Below are positions 33,048-46,681 of a DNA stretch of 64,000 nucleotides, in pieces. The DNA lies in NCBI GenBank assembly GCA_033063855.1, contig CP093831.1:5332001-5396000 (forward strand), read 5' to 3'. The notes under the pieces were generated by a model. It did no database searches and was not told the origin of the DNA. It saw nothing but the letters and a program-made list of their open reading frames with translations. The DNA comes from Smittia aterrima (Eukaryota; Arthropoda; Insecta; Diptera; Chironomidae). Made by a program: the position numbers and the translations under genes. The number at the start of each line of letters is the position of its first letter. Within the stretch, counting starts at the first letter, position 1.

Positions 33048-35975
33048 AGCTCGCTATAGCAATAACGAGCAACAAGTAGTCAACTTGTTGAAATTTCCAG
33101 TTTTTAAAGTTGTCTAAATGCAACGCAATTTCATTTAATTTCAACTTCGACCGTTTACAAGAATGTTCAAATGCATGAATATTTCCAACTATGCGCATGG
33201 AGAATTTGATGTTCATCAGTTGAGTAAGTTGTAAAAGGAATCATTTCTGCTTTTCAAACCTTTACAAAGAGAAAAGGAGAATTCTGAGAACTCAACATAC
33301 ATTTACGAACTTTTTTTATTTTCTATTAAAGTGAATACTTGAAAAATACTTTTCATGAAATCTCCAATTGTAGAGAAGCTCAGTAAAAATTCAATCATGA
33401 TTTGAAAAAGTATTGTAATTGGTAATTTATAGTTTAGACGCTTCACTAATTGAAATTCCTACAAACTCAGCATAGAAAGCATAAAAGTGCGACAAGAAAA
33501 ACAATTTGGTTTTTATGCAAACCATAAATTTGCAATGCAAAGAAAGCATTCTGAGTCGACTCGAGAGGAGAAAAAGAGGAATTTATTAAATGAACTTTCA
33601 AAGGCAATAAAAAAGATGAAGAAAAGCTTTTCGGGGTTTGCTTGGGTTCGAGGAAAAATATTCTAAAGGGAGCCCGCAAGAAAACTGTGCAAACGTTTCC
33701 GAAAATTCTGCGATGTTGGTGGTTCGTTGCTACAGCTTTAAGCTAAAGGATGGAGGGACACTGTCGCTCGTTGTAGGACAAAAATCTCGAAAAAGTTTTA
33801 AGCCGTTGTTTAATCACTCGATTTGTGTTTCCGCTCAACTGCTTTCTTTCCCATGCAGAAGCAATAGCAAGGGTTCGTTTGACAACAAATTAAATTATAA
33901 AACGATATTTCCCATCGACTCTTGAGTCTCCTTCCTTCATCTTTTTTTCAATCAAATTCTCGTCGTGTTTTGTTAGAACGGAAGAGCTTCATCGTTTGCT
34001 GTGATGGCATTCTCAGTGATTTCAACGGTCGGACCGTGTGTGGGCATCTGATTTTAATTTGATTTTCGATGTATCAGCAGCCATGGGATGGAAAAGGCTT
34101 CGATGCGAAACCGTTTATTGAATAGGGCAATGAAAATAGGTATTGATGTGGATAAACAAGCACAACGGATGAGCATCGAGGCTGACTCGTTCTCCATAAA
34201 CAATAACAATAAAACTAATGCATTTGCGGGACCAACCGTTTAACAATTGTTGTCTTTTAATTTCATTTTATGGATTTTTAATTTTTTTAGTTTTTATCCG
34301 ATCGCAATTTTCCAACGGCGACCGTCACAGCCACGGAGTGAAATATTTTTGTGGCCGTATTTTCATTTCATGCTCGTCGTTAAACGACACGACATTCATT
34401 CAATCACAGGTATCAGACCGAGGCGCTTCGGTAATAATTAAAATATCCATGAAACAGTTTAAGCGCTCGACGTTCTCTTTGCGAGTGAGTTGCCGATGTT
34501 GTGATGCTTGAAGGCAAAACGAAAATAACAATCAAGAGACATGATTGCTCATCATGTACACGAAAAATCACTTTAATTAAACTGTCGATAAACTCAAAAT
34601 CTCATCTCGTCGCTCGACTAAAAATGCTTCACGATTGCTTCCCCACAAAACTTCTTTTAGTTAACTCTAATGCTTCCCTTTTGAATCTCACCGCAAACAA
34701 TAAATTTGGCTTATCCAAGCAGCAGAATTTTTATGGAAGAAAAACATTTCCGCATAAATAACAAAAGTGGAAAAAGTTTTTGGCTCGAGGAAGAGAAAAA
34801 CTATCAAGCGCTTTTGTTTTAATTAATTAATAATGTTGAAAATCATATTTTTTTATTCCATTTTCTTATTCCGGAGCGGAACGGTTTTGTTGAAATAAAT
34901 ATTATTTTCCTTTAGAATGGCAGAAGTTTATTTTTCTTCGACAACGGGAAGCTCCTCAGACCAAAAAACTTTTCTCTGTTTAAACACCGGACACAGCTAG
35001 AAAGCTCTTGACTTTTCGTTGCACGCTGTCTCCGAAACATCCCAGTTTGCTTTCCTTGGACTTTCAATCAGTTTTCTTAAAAACAAACCGTGCTATCAAC
35101 GAGAGCTTTCTTGATAAATGATAGAGAAGATTTAGAGAAGAGAAAGTTTTATTTTTATGATTCCAATGCTTGAGGTGTCGTTCGTATTCTACGTCGATAT
35201 TTTTAAAGAAGGTCCTCAATTATTTTGTGAAAAAATTTGAGGAACTAGTTTTCACAAGTACTCTAACTTAAAAAAATCATTTCTTTTAATCTACGTAATT
35301 ATCAAACGAGCCCTGAGGCGAAGTTCTCATTTCATTCATAAAATTTTTAGCTTTGCTTCCTCGGAACGAAAACTTAATCTGAGCTCTAAAGTCTTAAGCA
35401 GTTTTGGTGCTCGAAACAAAAGTTCTCACAACTCAATTTATTTCCGTGCTCGTTAAATGTCGATTCCGTAGCTCGAGCTCAAGAATTTATGAAACTTTCG
35501 GAATCTTATCATAAATTAGGAGCGTAAAATTTTTAATTGAAAATCGGTTAACCTTTTGCCGAAGAAACTTTCCTCACGACATTTGAAGCATGTTCACTGT
35601 GAACAGTTCACGTCGTGCCAAAGATCATTAGTTCAAGTGCTGTTCAGAGCTCAAGTAATTGGAGGACTTTTCAAATCCCTCCCGAGCGACTTAAGGGTTT
35701 ATGATGAATTGAGACTAACAACGGGTTTAATGGATGGCAAACTATGCTCAACCCTTTATCAGAAGAAAATCCTCTTTTCTTTGTTCAATTCCCAATTATC
35801 CTATTCGAGTATTATGATGATTTAGAGAAACTGTTGCTTCAAGACTTTCTACATCTTGATGGATTATTTAGTTATAAATGCTCAAGTTTTGAAAGACATT
35901 TGCATAATACATATTTTAATTTTGATAATTTTAATTACTATATCATACGACCTCATTATAAAGTTTCTCTTGACA
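33048..35975. other. Intergenic, no gene recognised
   Basis: About 2.9 kb upstream of the dynein gene. Open frames such as 33638-33925, 35556-35825 and 35744-35998 (plus) are AT-rich, mostly not ATG-started and resemble nothing I know. The last one ends inside the 60-bp repeat described next. Confidence 0.55.
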
Positions 35976-36035
35976 ATGAATGTCGTAAATTGTTTTGATG
36001 CTTTTGTGACCCGCGACTTATTAAAAGTGACATAA
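35976..36035 (+). repeat. 60-bp direct repeat, copy A
   Basis: The first of two copies 261 bp apart, 53 of 60 positions identical by eye. Six of the seven differences are transitions. Contains the shared core AAATTGTTTTGATGCTT and ends in ACATAA. Confidence 0.8.
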
Positions 36036-36236
36036 TGTTTTTATTGCAATGTCGTTCATACTTTTCAAAAAAATTCTTATGAATTATCAACATTTGAAAG
36101 AAATTTTTTCAAAGCTTTTATTCACAATCTTACTTTTGTTATTCCTATTTAGTTGAACTAGAAAGCTTTTTAATGAGAGAAAGCTTTTCATGTAGTTCCG
36201 ATTATCTAGCAAACACTTGCAGCTATTCACTCCACT

Positions 36237-36296
36237 ATGAATGCAGTAAATTGTTTTGATGCTTCTGTGATCCGTGGCTTATTAAAAGTAACATAA
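36237..36296 (+). repeat. 60-bp direct repeat, copy B
   Basis: The second copy, see copy A. In both copies one frame reads ...ECxKLF followed by TGA, but identity continues past this stop, so a coding origin is not established. Confidence 0.8.
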
Positions 36297-39200
36297 AAAA
36301 GAATCGACCATCCGAAATTTCATGCACATTTTATTGGCTCAAGGCAAAATAGGAAAAGGCAATTATTTGCGACATGAATTAGATTTTTGTTTTTGCTTGC
36401 AACCGAGAGAGGATTTTTTTATGATTTTTCAGTGCACCAAATGCAATTTATTCAAAACAATTTCTGAACAAACTCAGATGAACATTCTTTCATCAAACTG
36501 TATCCATTCAAACTTTAGTAACATTGCATTCTATGTGCACTGTTTTCTATGAACTTCCATCAAGCAATTTGTAATCATGCAACAAATGAAAAAAATATGA
36601 CTTGCATTTACATTTTTCATTTTGATATGAAATAAAAAGCGAAACAAGTAACATTGCTGGAGCAATGCGAAATGCAATTTATTTAATTTTTTGTCATTCA
36701 TAATACCATGGATCCGTTGATTGTTAGACGGCGAGTTTGATTTGTAGTGAGTTTAATCCAGACACTTCACTTCTCTAATAACAGAACTCGATGGCTTCTC
36801 GCATGCAAATCTTGTACCGTGAACAAAAACTTTTTGGGATGGAAAATCGAAAACTTTATTCTCGTCAATTTGCTCAGTGTATAACATTTTTCTCCAATTT
36901 GATTGTCAGTGAAATTGAGCGCGAGAGTCAATGTGAAATTAGTTAAAGTTCTAGTAATGTTGGATGCTGGTGGTAACACTTTAGAATTCATCATTTTCAG
37001 CGGTTGCCGTGATACAACGAATGTTCAAAAGTTGCAACAGGAAATAGCACGAGAAAAGTTTTTCTCTGCATATTGTTGAAGCCAAGTCCATTCATCACAA
37101 AAAAGAGGGAGAAAACTTTCTCATTCGGCGTGAGAAACATTTTCACGTCATCGCCAAGGTATACACTTCAACCCTCGCATCGCAGATTCAATTGATTTAT
37201 CATCGTTTTGTTTGGACAGTTTTCCCTCATAACTTCGTTTTTTTCCCTCGAAGAAGATGCTACCGGAGAGTTGAACGATATATTTTCACCCCTTCAGGTG
37301 ATTCTTGCTCGATGTGATTAAATTCCCCACGAGTTTCCTGAGCAGAAAAATACAAATATTTTCTGCATCGCAGCATACGTTGCTGCTGCTGTTTTTTTGG
37401 TGAGCAACGAGGAGATGAAATATTACTGACAATTTACGTTCTAGCCATTGCCACTCTGATATTTCGAAATGCTGGGCAATGGCTGAAGTCTTGCATAGCA
37501 TCAGCTCTCTCGTTAAATTAAATAAAGACTCACAATAAATATCCGCTTCGTTTCCGTTTCAGTTAGCATGAGCATTGTCTCTCTATCTCGCTATGATGCT
37601 CTCAGGCGGTAGCAATAATTGTCATAAAATGTATCATGTGAAGCTTAATGTTCTGCACCATTTAACACTTTTACAGGAAAACTTTCTTTGGGAACGGAAA
37701 AGTTTCTTTTAGTTGAGAGGAAGGAAAAGTTCTGAAGATTGTGTTTCAAGACGTCATGGTCGTTTCAGTATGGTTTGACACCAGTAACCCAACAAAACTT
37801 GGCTGAAACTTTTGTTAAACTTCTTCTCCTTTTTTTTATTCATGAAGGTTTCGCCTCAATGGCACAAGGCACTAAATAACAAGTCCCCCCTTCTCCCCGC
37901 AATTACGGAAATTATTATTCCTCATATGTGAACGTACTTTTTCAATTAACTAATGGCAACCATAAACCATCTGTAACACGAATATCGCTTTAAATAATCC
38001 TTTTCTCTCTGTTGACCTGGCATCGCTTGAAGAATGAAATGTTTATGTAAGGCTATCCGATCTCTATCTCTCGCTTCTATGTTCGTAACAATATGAATGT
38101 GGATGTGAGGCTTTAGATACGAAGCGAATTAATTAAAAATACATCCCGTTCTCTGTTACATTCATATTAATTAGTAAATAAAATTCTGGGACGTTGTGTG
38201 TAATGGTGAGGTTCACGTCTTTATTTATGCTTTGTCATTAGAGTTGGGATCTACTAAGCAAATGATTCAAATGGATTCCTTCGCTTGGTTTTAGATTTCG
38301 CGCTCACATTTTATCGTAAGCAACTAAAAGCTTTGTTGGTCTCAAATGTAAAGTGGCTTTAAGTATCTCATTCAACTTAAGAAGTCATGACCGCTTTTAA
38401 ATATTTTTCCCTTCATTCCCCGGAATAATATTTCAAATTTAAATTTCTTAACTTAGAAGACATTGTGATAATGAGGAATTTGACGGAAATTTCCATAATC
38501 ACTTTCCTTGAGAGAGAAATGTATTTCAAATGATTTTTAATGTTGTTACGAGAAATCTGAGAAAGATCATTTTATGATGGAAAAAGGAAAAATTTATTTT
38601 AATAATGTTTCAATCAGATTCTCGCTCAGAGGCTTTAGCTTAACGCGATCGAACAACTTTTGATTTAAAGAAACATCTCATTAAAAGTCAGAATCCTATT
38701 ACGAGAATATTTATTCAGTAGAGACTTCTGATGTTCATCGTTGACTGAGTTTCCGCAACGTCCCAGCATCAAACGAGTACGAAAGTTGTCAGCAGAGGTG
38801 AAAATATCTTTAATCTAAATTAAATTTCCTTGGGAAAGCTTACCATCATTGCATAAAAGCTATATTGGCGGTCTTTCCCATAGCGAGAGAAAGGTAAACA
38901 TATCAGCACTCGGGGGAGGGAAACATGATGATCTCATTATTGCACACGATTTTTAACGTCATACGTTTGAATTATCATTTTAATAAGATGAGTCCCAGTA
39001 CTTTTTCCTGCTTTGCATGATAACATGTAAATCCACTTTAGTCGACATTTACTAGACAAAATAAGATTAGAATGTGTCGTTTACAACGACCACACGTTTA
39101 ACTTTAGCAACGTGTGTAGATTAAAGTTGTCTTTGATGTTCCGTCAGGAACTACGTAGAAAGCTAACGGGAGCATGGGAGGTCGAACTTAACTTGTGTTC

Positions 39201-40659
39201 TACTTTCATGCACTGCTCATATTCATAGAGTTTCTGATCGACTCACTGAATGTTAAGAGAAAGTTCTCGATTTAGCTTTAGTCGAGAAACGTCATCAGTA
39301 ACCATCGACCGGAGATAATCATTTCGAAGTCTGCAAGGAGGAAAAAATTATTTTCACATGCGGGAAAATGTAAACTTTACGCTTGTGTTCACATTTGTTT
39401 GAAACGTTTCGGGGAAAATTCATTTATTTCCATTTACAGTTCCGTTGAGCTTCGAGGTTTCGGAAAACGCGTAACAATCCCCACCTTCAACCACCCAAGA
39501 GAGAAAGCCATGGCAGGCGGGAATTATTTTTATTAAAATTAGGTATTTTAATTTATTCAAAACAGCGAAAAAAAAATATGAAACTTAAGTATCTTGTTTG
39601 TCGTATTTTCCTTCATGTCTCGCTCTGCTGTCGTCCTTGATGATGTGAGGAGGAACATCAGGCCGCGAAGTGGATAACGTAATGAAATCTATCCAAAAGA
39701 ATTTCCATCGGTGGATCAAGAAATGTTCGTTAAGCAACTTTAATGTCTTTTCCCAACGCGCCCGTCTCGTGTTTCGCCGTTCCTTCGACGAGGGAGAAAG
39801 CGATGTCGTCAAGCGAATGATAATTTCATGTAGTTCATAAAAAAGTAATTTGTAATTTGGAAAAATGTTTTATGGGAAATTTTTATTCGTTCCGAAGTCA
39901 ATTAAACCGTATTTTATATGCGACGATATTCTCATCTTTTTAACGTTATTCAATGTTTTTACGCCGCAATATTATTTTACTTCCCTGATAATGATGTCGA
40001 CATGCGTTGCAAGTAAGCAAATTGATGTTTCCCCTCTCGCTCCTTAAACGAGAGAGAGATAACAGATCGAATGATTCATTAACGAACCCATAATGGACAT
40101 GTCATTGAATCTCGCTCCCCTGTCACATCCGATTTATTTATAACTTCGTCTCCGTCTTTCCTCTGACGGCTACCTAATGGTCGTCGCAATCTGTTTGCTT
40201 GCCATGCCATTTGAATGAAAGATGAGAATTCTTCCGCAAGCAGTTTTCTTGATTATGAAGCTGCTGCAACGAGACACTAAACAAACAAGTAAATCGCTCA
40301 AGACAGCTAATAAATGTTTACAGACATTATGACAAACAAGTAAACATTTGTTGATGCGATGGAGCTCAGAATATGGACTGGCATGAGATTCTGTCTATTA
40401 AAGACGCATACAGTTGTGAAATAAATATAAAAGTGATTTACACATCGAGGAAGGGAGGACAGCAGTAACTTTATGAAGGAACCAAACTTTTTAGAGACAG
40501 GGGTCATCAGACTTTGGCAAGAAATTTGATTAGGGTTGGGTGAAAAGTTTTAATTTCTTTCCTCACTTAGTTTATTAGCGAATCCAACAAATCTCTTTGT
40601 GAAACATGAACGCAAAAACTGACTTCCATTAATGAGAAACATGAGACACGACAATTAAA
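36297..40659. other. Intergenic upstream of the ionotropic receptor
   Basis: About 4.4 kb with no convincing coding sequence. The open frames at 36322-36552, 36767-36994, 37286-37501 and 39585-39812 are short and featureless. No tRNA-like A and B boxes were seen. Confidence 0.55.
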
Positions 40660-40694
40660 TATAAATCAAACAAACAATTAAAACTGCTGACAGT
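40660..40694 (+). promoter_or_regulatory. TATA box and initiator of the ionotropic receptor gene
   Basis: TATAAA at 40660-40665 is followed 32 bp later by ACAGT at 40690-40694, close to the arthropod initiator TCAGT. This gives a 5' leader of about 36 nt before the ATG at 40728. The spacing fits a TATA-initiator core promoter. Confidence 0.5.
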
Positions 40695-40727
40695 CGTGAT
40701 CCGTTCGTGAAACTTAACGGACTTAAA

Positions 40728-42684
40728 ATGCGTTGGAAAATTTGTTTTTGTTTTCTGATTGTTGCTTCGTCTCAAGCCTTCGAGTTGCCGAATTATTCGT
40801 CGACGCTATTGAAGGCGGTGAATTCTATTGTTGTTGACTTTTTTTTGGATGCTACAACGTCTTTGAAGACGTTCAATATTATTTACGAAGCGAATGATTC
40901 GGAAAGCAAACCAAAGCTTAAAGACTTTGTCGAGGAGTTTTTGTTGAAATTAAAATTAAATGAACCATTAATTGTGCGACTTGAAGATTATAAAAACATT
41001 GACAATAATTGGGGCTACGTAATGATTGTCTGCGATTCATTCGACTCTTGTGAGAAAATCTTTAGTTTTATGGAAGCAGACAAGTTTGATCATCAAGGAT
41101 ATTATTTGATTGTGTTGACTAAAAACACCGGAAATATATTCGAGGAAGTGTCAAAGATATCAAACAGTTTGTGGAGGAAGCAGCTTGTAAATGTGCACAT
41201 TGTTTGTCAATCGGAGAAGAGCGAAAACGTAGCTTTGTTGTACATGTCTCACGCTTTTGCTGAATACGCTTGTGACGGAACTCTTCCGGTTTTGGTGAAT
41301 CAATTCATAAATGAAAACTGGACTAACGAATTCGAACTTTACCCGCAGAACAAATTGAAAAATCTGTTTCGATGCCCGTTACGTGTTGCTACATTTGAAG
41401 TTTGGCCTTTCATAATTCTTCGTGGGTGGAAAAATGAATTTGAAACTTGGCCTATCATGATGCATCGGAAAAATGACATTGAAGTTTTCACTGGAATCGA
41501 TGCCATTCTTTTACAAGTCCTCTCTGAGAAATTGAATTTCACGTTCGAGATTGAAGAAGTCGACGAGAAATGGGGAGACATTTATGAAAACGGAACTGCA
41601 ACAGGTTTGATTTGCTTCTAATTAAATTGAGAGCTTTATTAAAATCAGTGTCAACGCAAGTAACCTCTTTTTATTTCTTTTCACAGGAGCTTCTCGAATG
41701 GTAATCGAGCGTGAGGTCAACTTCACGATTGGTTTCGCTTCGTTGTCAACAATTCGACGCTTACACATGTCACCAACTAAATCTTATTATACAACGAATC
41801 TTATTTGGATGATTCCTCCTGGAAGGATAATGTCATCGCTCAAAAAGCTTCTCCTACCTTTTCGAAAGATTTTGTGGATTTGTATTCTTCTGATGCTCGT
41901 TGCTGCTTTTGTGACAGTTTGGATTATACAGCTCAACTCGATGACTGTTCAAAACTTTGTTTTCGGTCAAAATATTCGAGATCCAAAGTTGAATATATTT
42001 CGCATAGTTTTTGGCCAAAGCTTAAGACAATTACCGAAGAGGAACTTCGCAAGGACTTGTCTCATAATTTTTGTGATCGCATGCTTCGTAATTGAGAACT
42101 CATATACCGGTGGACTTTTAAAATTCATGACGAAAACTGTTCGAGAACCTGAAGTTACCTCAACGAACGAGATGGTCGAAAGGAATTTCAAGTTCTACTT
42201 GTACAGAGGTTATCTTGATGCAGTATCGAGATTCAAAAATGTTGTCGCAAATACTCACTTCATAACAGATCAAAATTATCTACAGTTACTTGATGAAATA
42301 ACTGATCCTGAGTTCGACGGTGCTATTCTGACAACGGATGAGATTCTAGCTTTTACGAATACGTACGACTTTCCCAAAAGGATTCATCATGCGAATGAAG
42401 TTGTTTACAGCGACAACATTGTCATCTACTTCACGAAGAACTCTTGCTTAATTGCTGAGTTCGATCATCATCTTGGATATTTAGTCAGCAGTGGAATCTT
42501 TCAAGAATGGTCATCGAGATTCACTGACAAGGATCTTTTAAAAATTCGAAGCTCAAGTCATGCAAAGCCATTAAGTCTCATTCATCTTTTCGGAGCGTTT
42601 CAAATTATTTTTGTCAGTCTCTTTCTAAGTTTTCTAACCTTCATCCTTGAAATTATATCAATCAAAATGAAAACCTTTAAATAA
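40728..42684 (+). CDS. Divergent insect ionotropic receptor (IR), chemosensory
   Basis: Model: join(40728..41604, 41687..42684), 624 residues. The start is the ATG at 40728; the frame before it opens only with GTG. Residues 1-17 look like a signal peptide (MRWKICFCFLIVASSQA). Exon 1 codes the extracellular amino-terminal domain and the first ligand-binding lobe. The donor is a weak ACAG|GTTTGA; the acceptor TTCTTTTCACAG is strong, and the phase-1 join gives TGASRM. Exon 2 has TM1 at about 354-375 (ILWICILLMLVAAFVTVW), the pore region with FGQSL, TM2 at 414-435 followed by the family-typical SYTGGLLKFM, the second ligand lobe (GYLVSSGIFQEWSSRF) and the last TM at 591-615. This layout is that of IRs, relatives of ionotropic glutamate receptors that act as ligand-gated cation channels in taste or smell neurons. 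The sequence is far from co-receptors such as IR25a or IR8a; an antennal versus gustatory role cannot be told. Confidence 0.92.
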
Positions 42685-45600
42685 TACTAAATAATTCAGT
42701 TGAATCAAACTTCTTGTCAATCAAACTGTCATTTATGAAAACTTTTCTTAAAAGTGAATGCTACTGACCAATCGTTCTCCGTGGCTGTAAAATCGAGAGC
42801 TAGTTGAATCGTCCAAGTTCCTAAAGTCTTTTTGAAAAATGATCCGTCAATAAATCCCGACCGTCTTAAATACCCTTGTTTAAAGAAACACGCTAAGCAT
42901 TTGTAAGGATTAAGTGCTAAGCACCTAACTTGGGGTTTTTGTAGAAAATATTTGATTTTATTTCTATCACGTTTCGCTTTCGTTTCAAGAGTAATACCTT
43001 TGAGAGAGAGAGAGTAGAGAAAAATTTGATATTGTGCTTCTAATTTCCACACCAGTCGTATAAATGGATGAGGGTGGAAAAGAATAAGCTTCACGTCGTG
43101 TCGGATGATTGCAAGGAGAACTCAAAGATTCCACTAGAAATCGAATCGTTCTCCTCTTTGCACTAAATGTGAATTTTATTTCGCAAGGAAAAAAAACTCG
43201 AACAGATTGTTCAAAAGCATTAAAGTACATAAAATGATACGCTGAGAGTTTGCTGACGTATCGTATGGAATACATAAATAGAAACTGCAATCGTTGATGG
43301 TGACGAAAAAAAAAGTCAGGGGGGATGAAGCGTTGATGCCTTTAGCAAGCACGAAGCATCAGTGATAACCTGAAAAGATGGGCGCGTCTGTAAACAACAA
43401 CAGATCATCTAAAGCCGGTAAATATTTATTTGACGATCTATTCAGAATGCCATGCAGTAACGTTCCCCCGAATGCCATATGCTCTCGCTTTTTCTATCTA
43501 TCGCCCATCGATTTTGGTTTAGTTATGTGTTAAATCACGTCCGTGGATTTCTCCTAGAGTGGATTTTCCGGTCGAGGGGGGAAAGTTTTTTTATTTTAAC
43601 AGTAAATAAAAACATTAAGGAACAGGAAAAGAGAAATGAGAGTTTGCTTTTGCAAGCAGAGAAGAGCTGAGCAAGTGTATGAGCATTCCATTATTAAAGT
43701 AAACAGCATTTGGATGCGAGTGATGCTCCATAAAATCACAGCTCTTCACACACACAGTCAGTGGATCAAAATGATGATGCGATGCTGTAATTTACAGTTT
43801 GTGCACAAGTCCTCCGTTTTTCGTCCTCTGGGCCTTCGGTGTTTTTTTGCTTGCGTTCAGCAAAAGGAAGCTAGGGTAACAGTGTGCAAACAATTTTCCT
43901 TTTTGAACGGTCGATGGTGATGTGTAATAAAAAGCGGGCGAACGGAACGTGGTCCACTGCAAGTTGTTGGAACACTAAGTTCTCCTCAGCATGAATCCTA
44001 AAAGGCATATTTGTTTGGTCTCGGTACTCGTGTGTTCATCATACCCATCCTCTGACGTTTTGTGGCGTAATTTATTCAATTATCCTCTGCTCTCGTTCCG
44101 TCTGAAATGCTTTTGTCCGAATGGAAATGTTTACTTGTTTATATCTCTCAAATTAGTCGGTTTGAGCAATGACTTTAGTTTTGATAGAACATTATAAATT
44201 CTCGTTAGTCTTGATCTTTTATCAAAACTCAACGTTGCAATCTTTTCCAATGATAAAACACTAACAACAAAGTATAGAATCTTTCGTCCGAAGGAAATCG
44301 TTTAAATTTCACAAATTGTTGCATCACTCAATTCATGTTTTAGTCATTTCTTTACGAAATATAAATTGATCCGTTGCAGTGATCCACAAAACATTGATGG
44401 CAACATTTCCCATCGAATCCTTTTGTTGAGCATGTACGAAGATTTCAGATAAACATCATAACCGAGAAACAACACAAGAAGCTAAACCCATGACCGTTTG
44501 TTGTTATGGTTCGAGATTTGTCTAAGGGTTGGCAGCCGAGCACAGCATGATTGCCGGATGATTTCAAATGCCTTGATTGTCGTCGAACAATGTGCACCTG
44601 AGTCTCTTCTCCCATTTGAAGGGAAAGGATTCTTTTCCCGTCCTCAAAACCTGTGGATGGGATGTACGAAGATACCGAATTTTCTCATTTGAATGGTTGC
44701 CTTGGATGGTTGTTTATTGTTCGTCTGGAATTCGAATATTATTATGATACGTGCGAGTGGGACGAGCATTACAGCTTAGCCCTGCAATTGATGTTTTCGT
44801 TTGGAATATGATGCGAGAAAGCTTTATGTTGTGCCGAGCAGCTAAGCTAGTAGTCGAATTTTAAATATTTGAAGTTCAAGTCTCTGGATTTCACAGACGA
44901 CTAAATTATGAACTCTATGAAAAATATTACTGGCTCGGCCCCCCTACCGTTCGCAATCTCCTGGAAATTCAGAATATGAATTATGGGAAAATAAAAGCAT
45001 GTCATGTGAGTTGTATGCGGGGTTGAGTATGAGTTTAGTTGCCGGGACAGTTGAGCTTCTGAATAATCTTGTTTTAAATATGGCATCGAGGAAAATAAAA
45101 ATAAAAAGCGAGAGATAGATTTTCATTTTTCACATGCCACGACAGCGTCGCCATAATAAAGAGATTTGTATCGGCCATTGCACACTCAACTCTGACCGGA
45201 GATGGAAGAGAGAAATATCCATTAAAAATAATTCGTAAAACCTCGGTCGAAAGTCGTCCATCACAGCAGAGCCAGCCAGCAGTTTCACACTAAAAGCTTT
45301 CTGCTTTTGCAGATGATGCACAGCGATGAAAAATGGTTTCGATCGTCGATGACCTCTCGATTCGAATTTTAAGCTTTTTTATCTCTCACATCAACATCAA
45401 CAAATAGGGGAAACAGCTAAGCGCTCGACACTGGACGTGCATCTAATAGTTTTACATAAATTTTCAATCATTCAAAGTGTGAACAATCGATGGTTAGACG
45501 ACTTTCATCAGCACTTGCATTGTTATGTAAATCGCGTAAGCGACGAAATAGATTTATGCAATTTGATTCTGAAGCATTGGCCACTGAAGTTAGGGTCTTC

Positions 45601-46246
45601 GAAAGAGAGAGGAAAAATGATTTTTTTTTGCCTAATTTGCATTCGCAATGAAAAATACAAATCCTTCGAAAGTCCTCGATATTGATGGGGTTCACGTTCA
45701 GTTCTACTGATGAAAGAGGATTTAAAGCAATTAATAATAATCCTTCACTCAATGCACTTTCGACAAGTACAATGTACATTCAACGGGAAATTGATACGCA
45801 TCGAACGATTTATTTTAATATCTCTCTCGAATTTATTCGCGTTTTGTGGAATAAAACCGCGAAGTTTGAAACCATTTCTCTATTGTTTCGGTTGCAATTA
45901 CGAGACTTCACTTGAATGTAAATGACTCAACGATTATTTAACATTGAGCGTATTTGCTGAATCCCTAGAACAATTTTGTTGTTTGACAAACATATTTATG
46001 TCAAACAGCGCTAAGAAACAAATAAAAGTTAATGTTAACATAATTTTTAATGCTTTTCTTTTGTTAGAATGGCCTCAAGTTGAAGTTGTTGGTTCGGTTA
46101 CAACCTCTGGCTACAATTGTCAGCGCGATAAAGGAAAAGCCAGAGAATTAAACATTTAATGGTCTGCGTGGGTATTACTAAGAAGTCTCGAAGGGACGAG
46201 AAGAAAATGTTTTCATAATAAAAAGGATTGCGTCGACGATAATTAA
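42685..46246. other. Gene desert, part 1
   Basis: About 3.6 kb with no gene recognised. Contains a (GA)n run near 43002-43014. The minus-strand frames 42729-43094 and 42985-43290 and the plus-strand frame 43636-43920 are AT-rich or start at non-ATG codons. Confidence 0.5.
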
Positions 46247-46681
46247 ATGGAATTAATCTTCCAAGTCGTATCTCCCTCGACACTTTCTCGGATACCGATT
46301 CCCTTAATATGTCTTACACCGAATCTCGAAATACCACGACTTTGGTCCGAAGCTCTAATTGCGACGACGTTTTCATTAACACTATCGCTGTGGGATGTCA
46401 GAGAGGCTTTTCCTTTGACCTTCAGAGCTTTACACCTTCACCGTTTCTGTAATTCGAGAAATGGAATCAACCGAGCGTTCCCTGCTGAAAAACCTGACGA
46501 GCAATTCAACGAAGTCTCCGATGGTTCCACTGGGAAAAGTCAGATCCTCCGACTCGACTTGTTTATCTCTTATTGTTCTCGCAATAGTTGTCGTGTAGCG
46601 GTAAAAGAAACGAGAAAACGGTTTAGCTGCGAGAGCCCGTGCAATAAAACTTATTTATTTGAATGTTTCCGGCTGCAATAG
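46247..46681. other. Stop-poor, less AT-rich island, coding status unresolved
   Basis: A 144-codon ATG-started frame covers the whole stretch on the plus strand. Two other plus frames and two minus frames are also open over 60 codons or so. One minus frame ends at 46247 (ending KINSI) and another runs over about 46440-46600. All have plausible amino-acid composition, so the local lack of A/T stop codons alone may explain it. No splice-consistent model or known family emerged. Confidence 0.3.
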
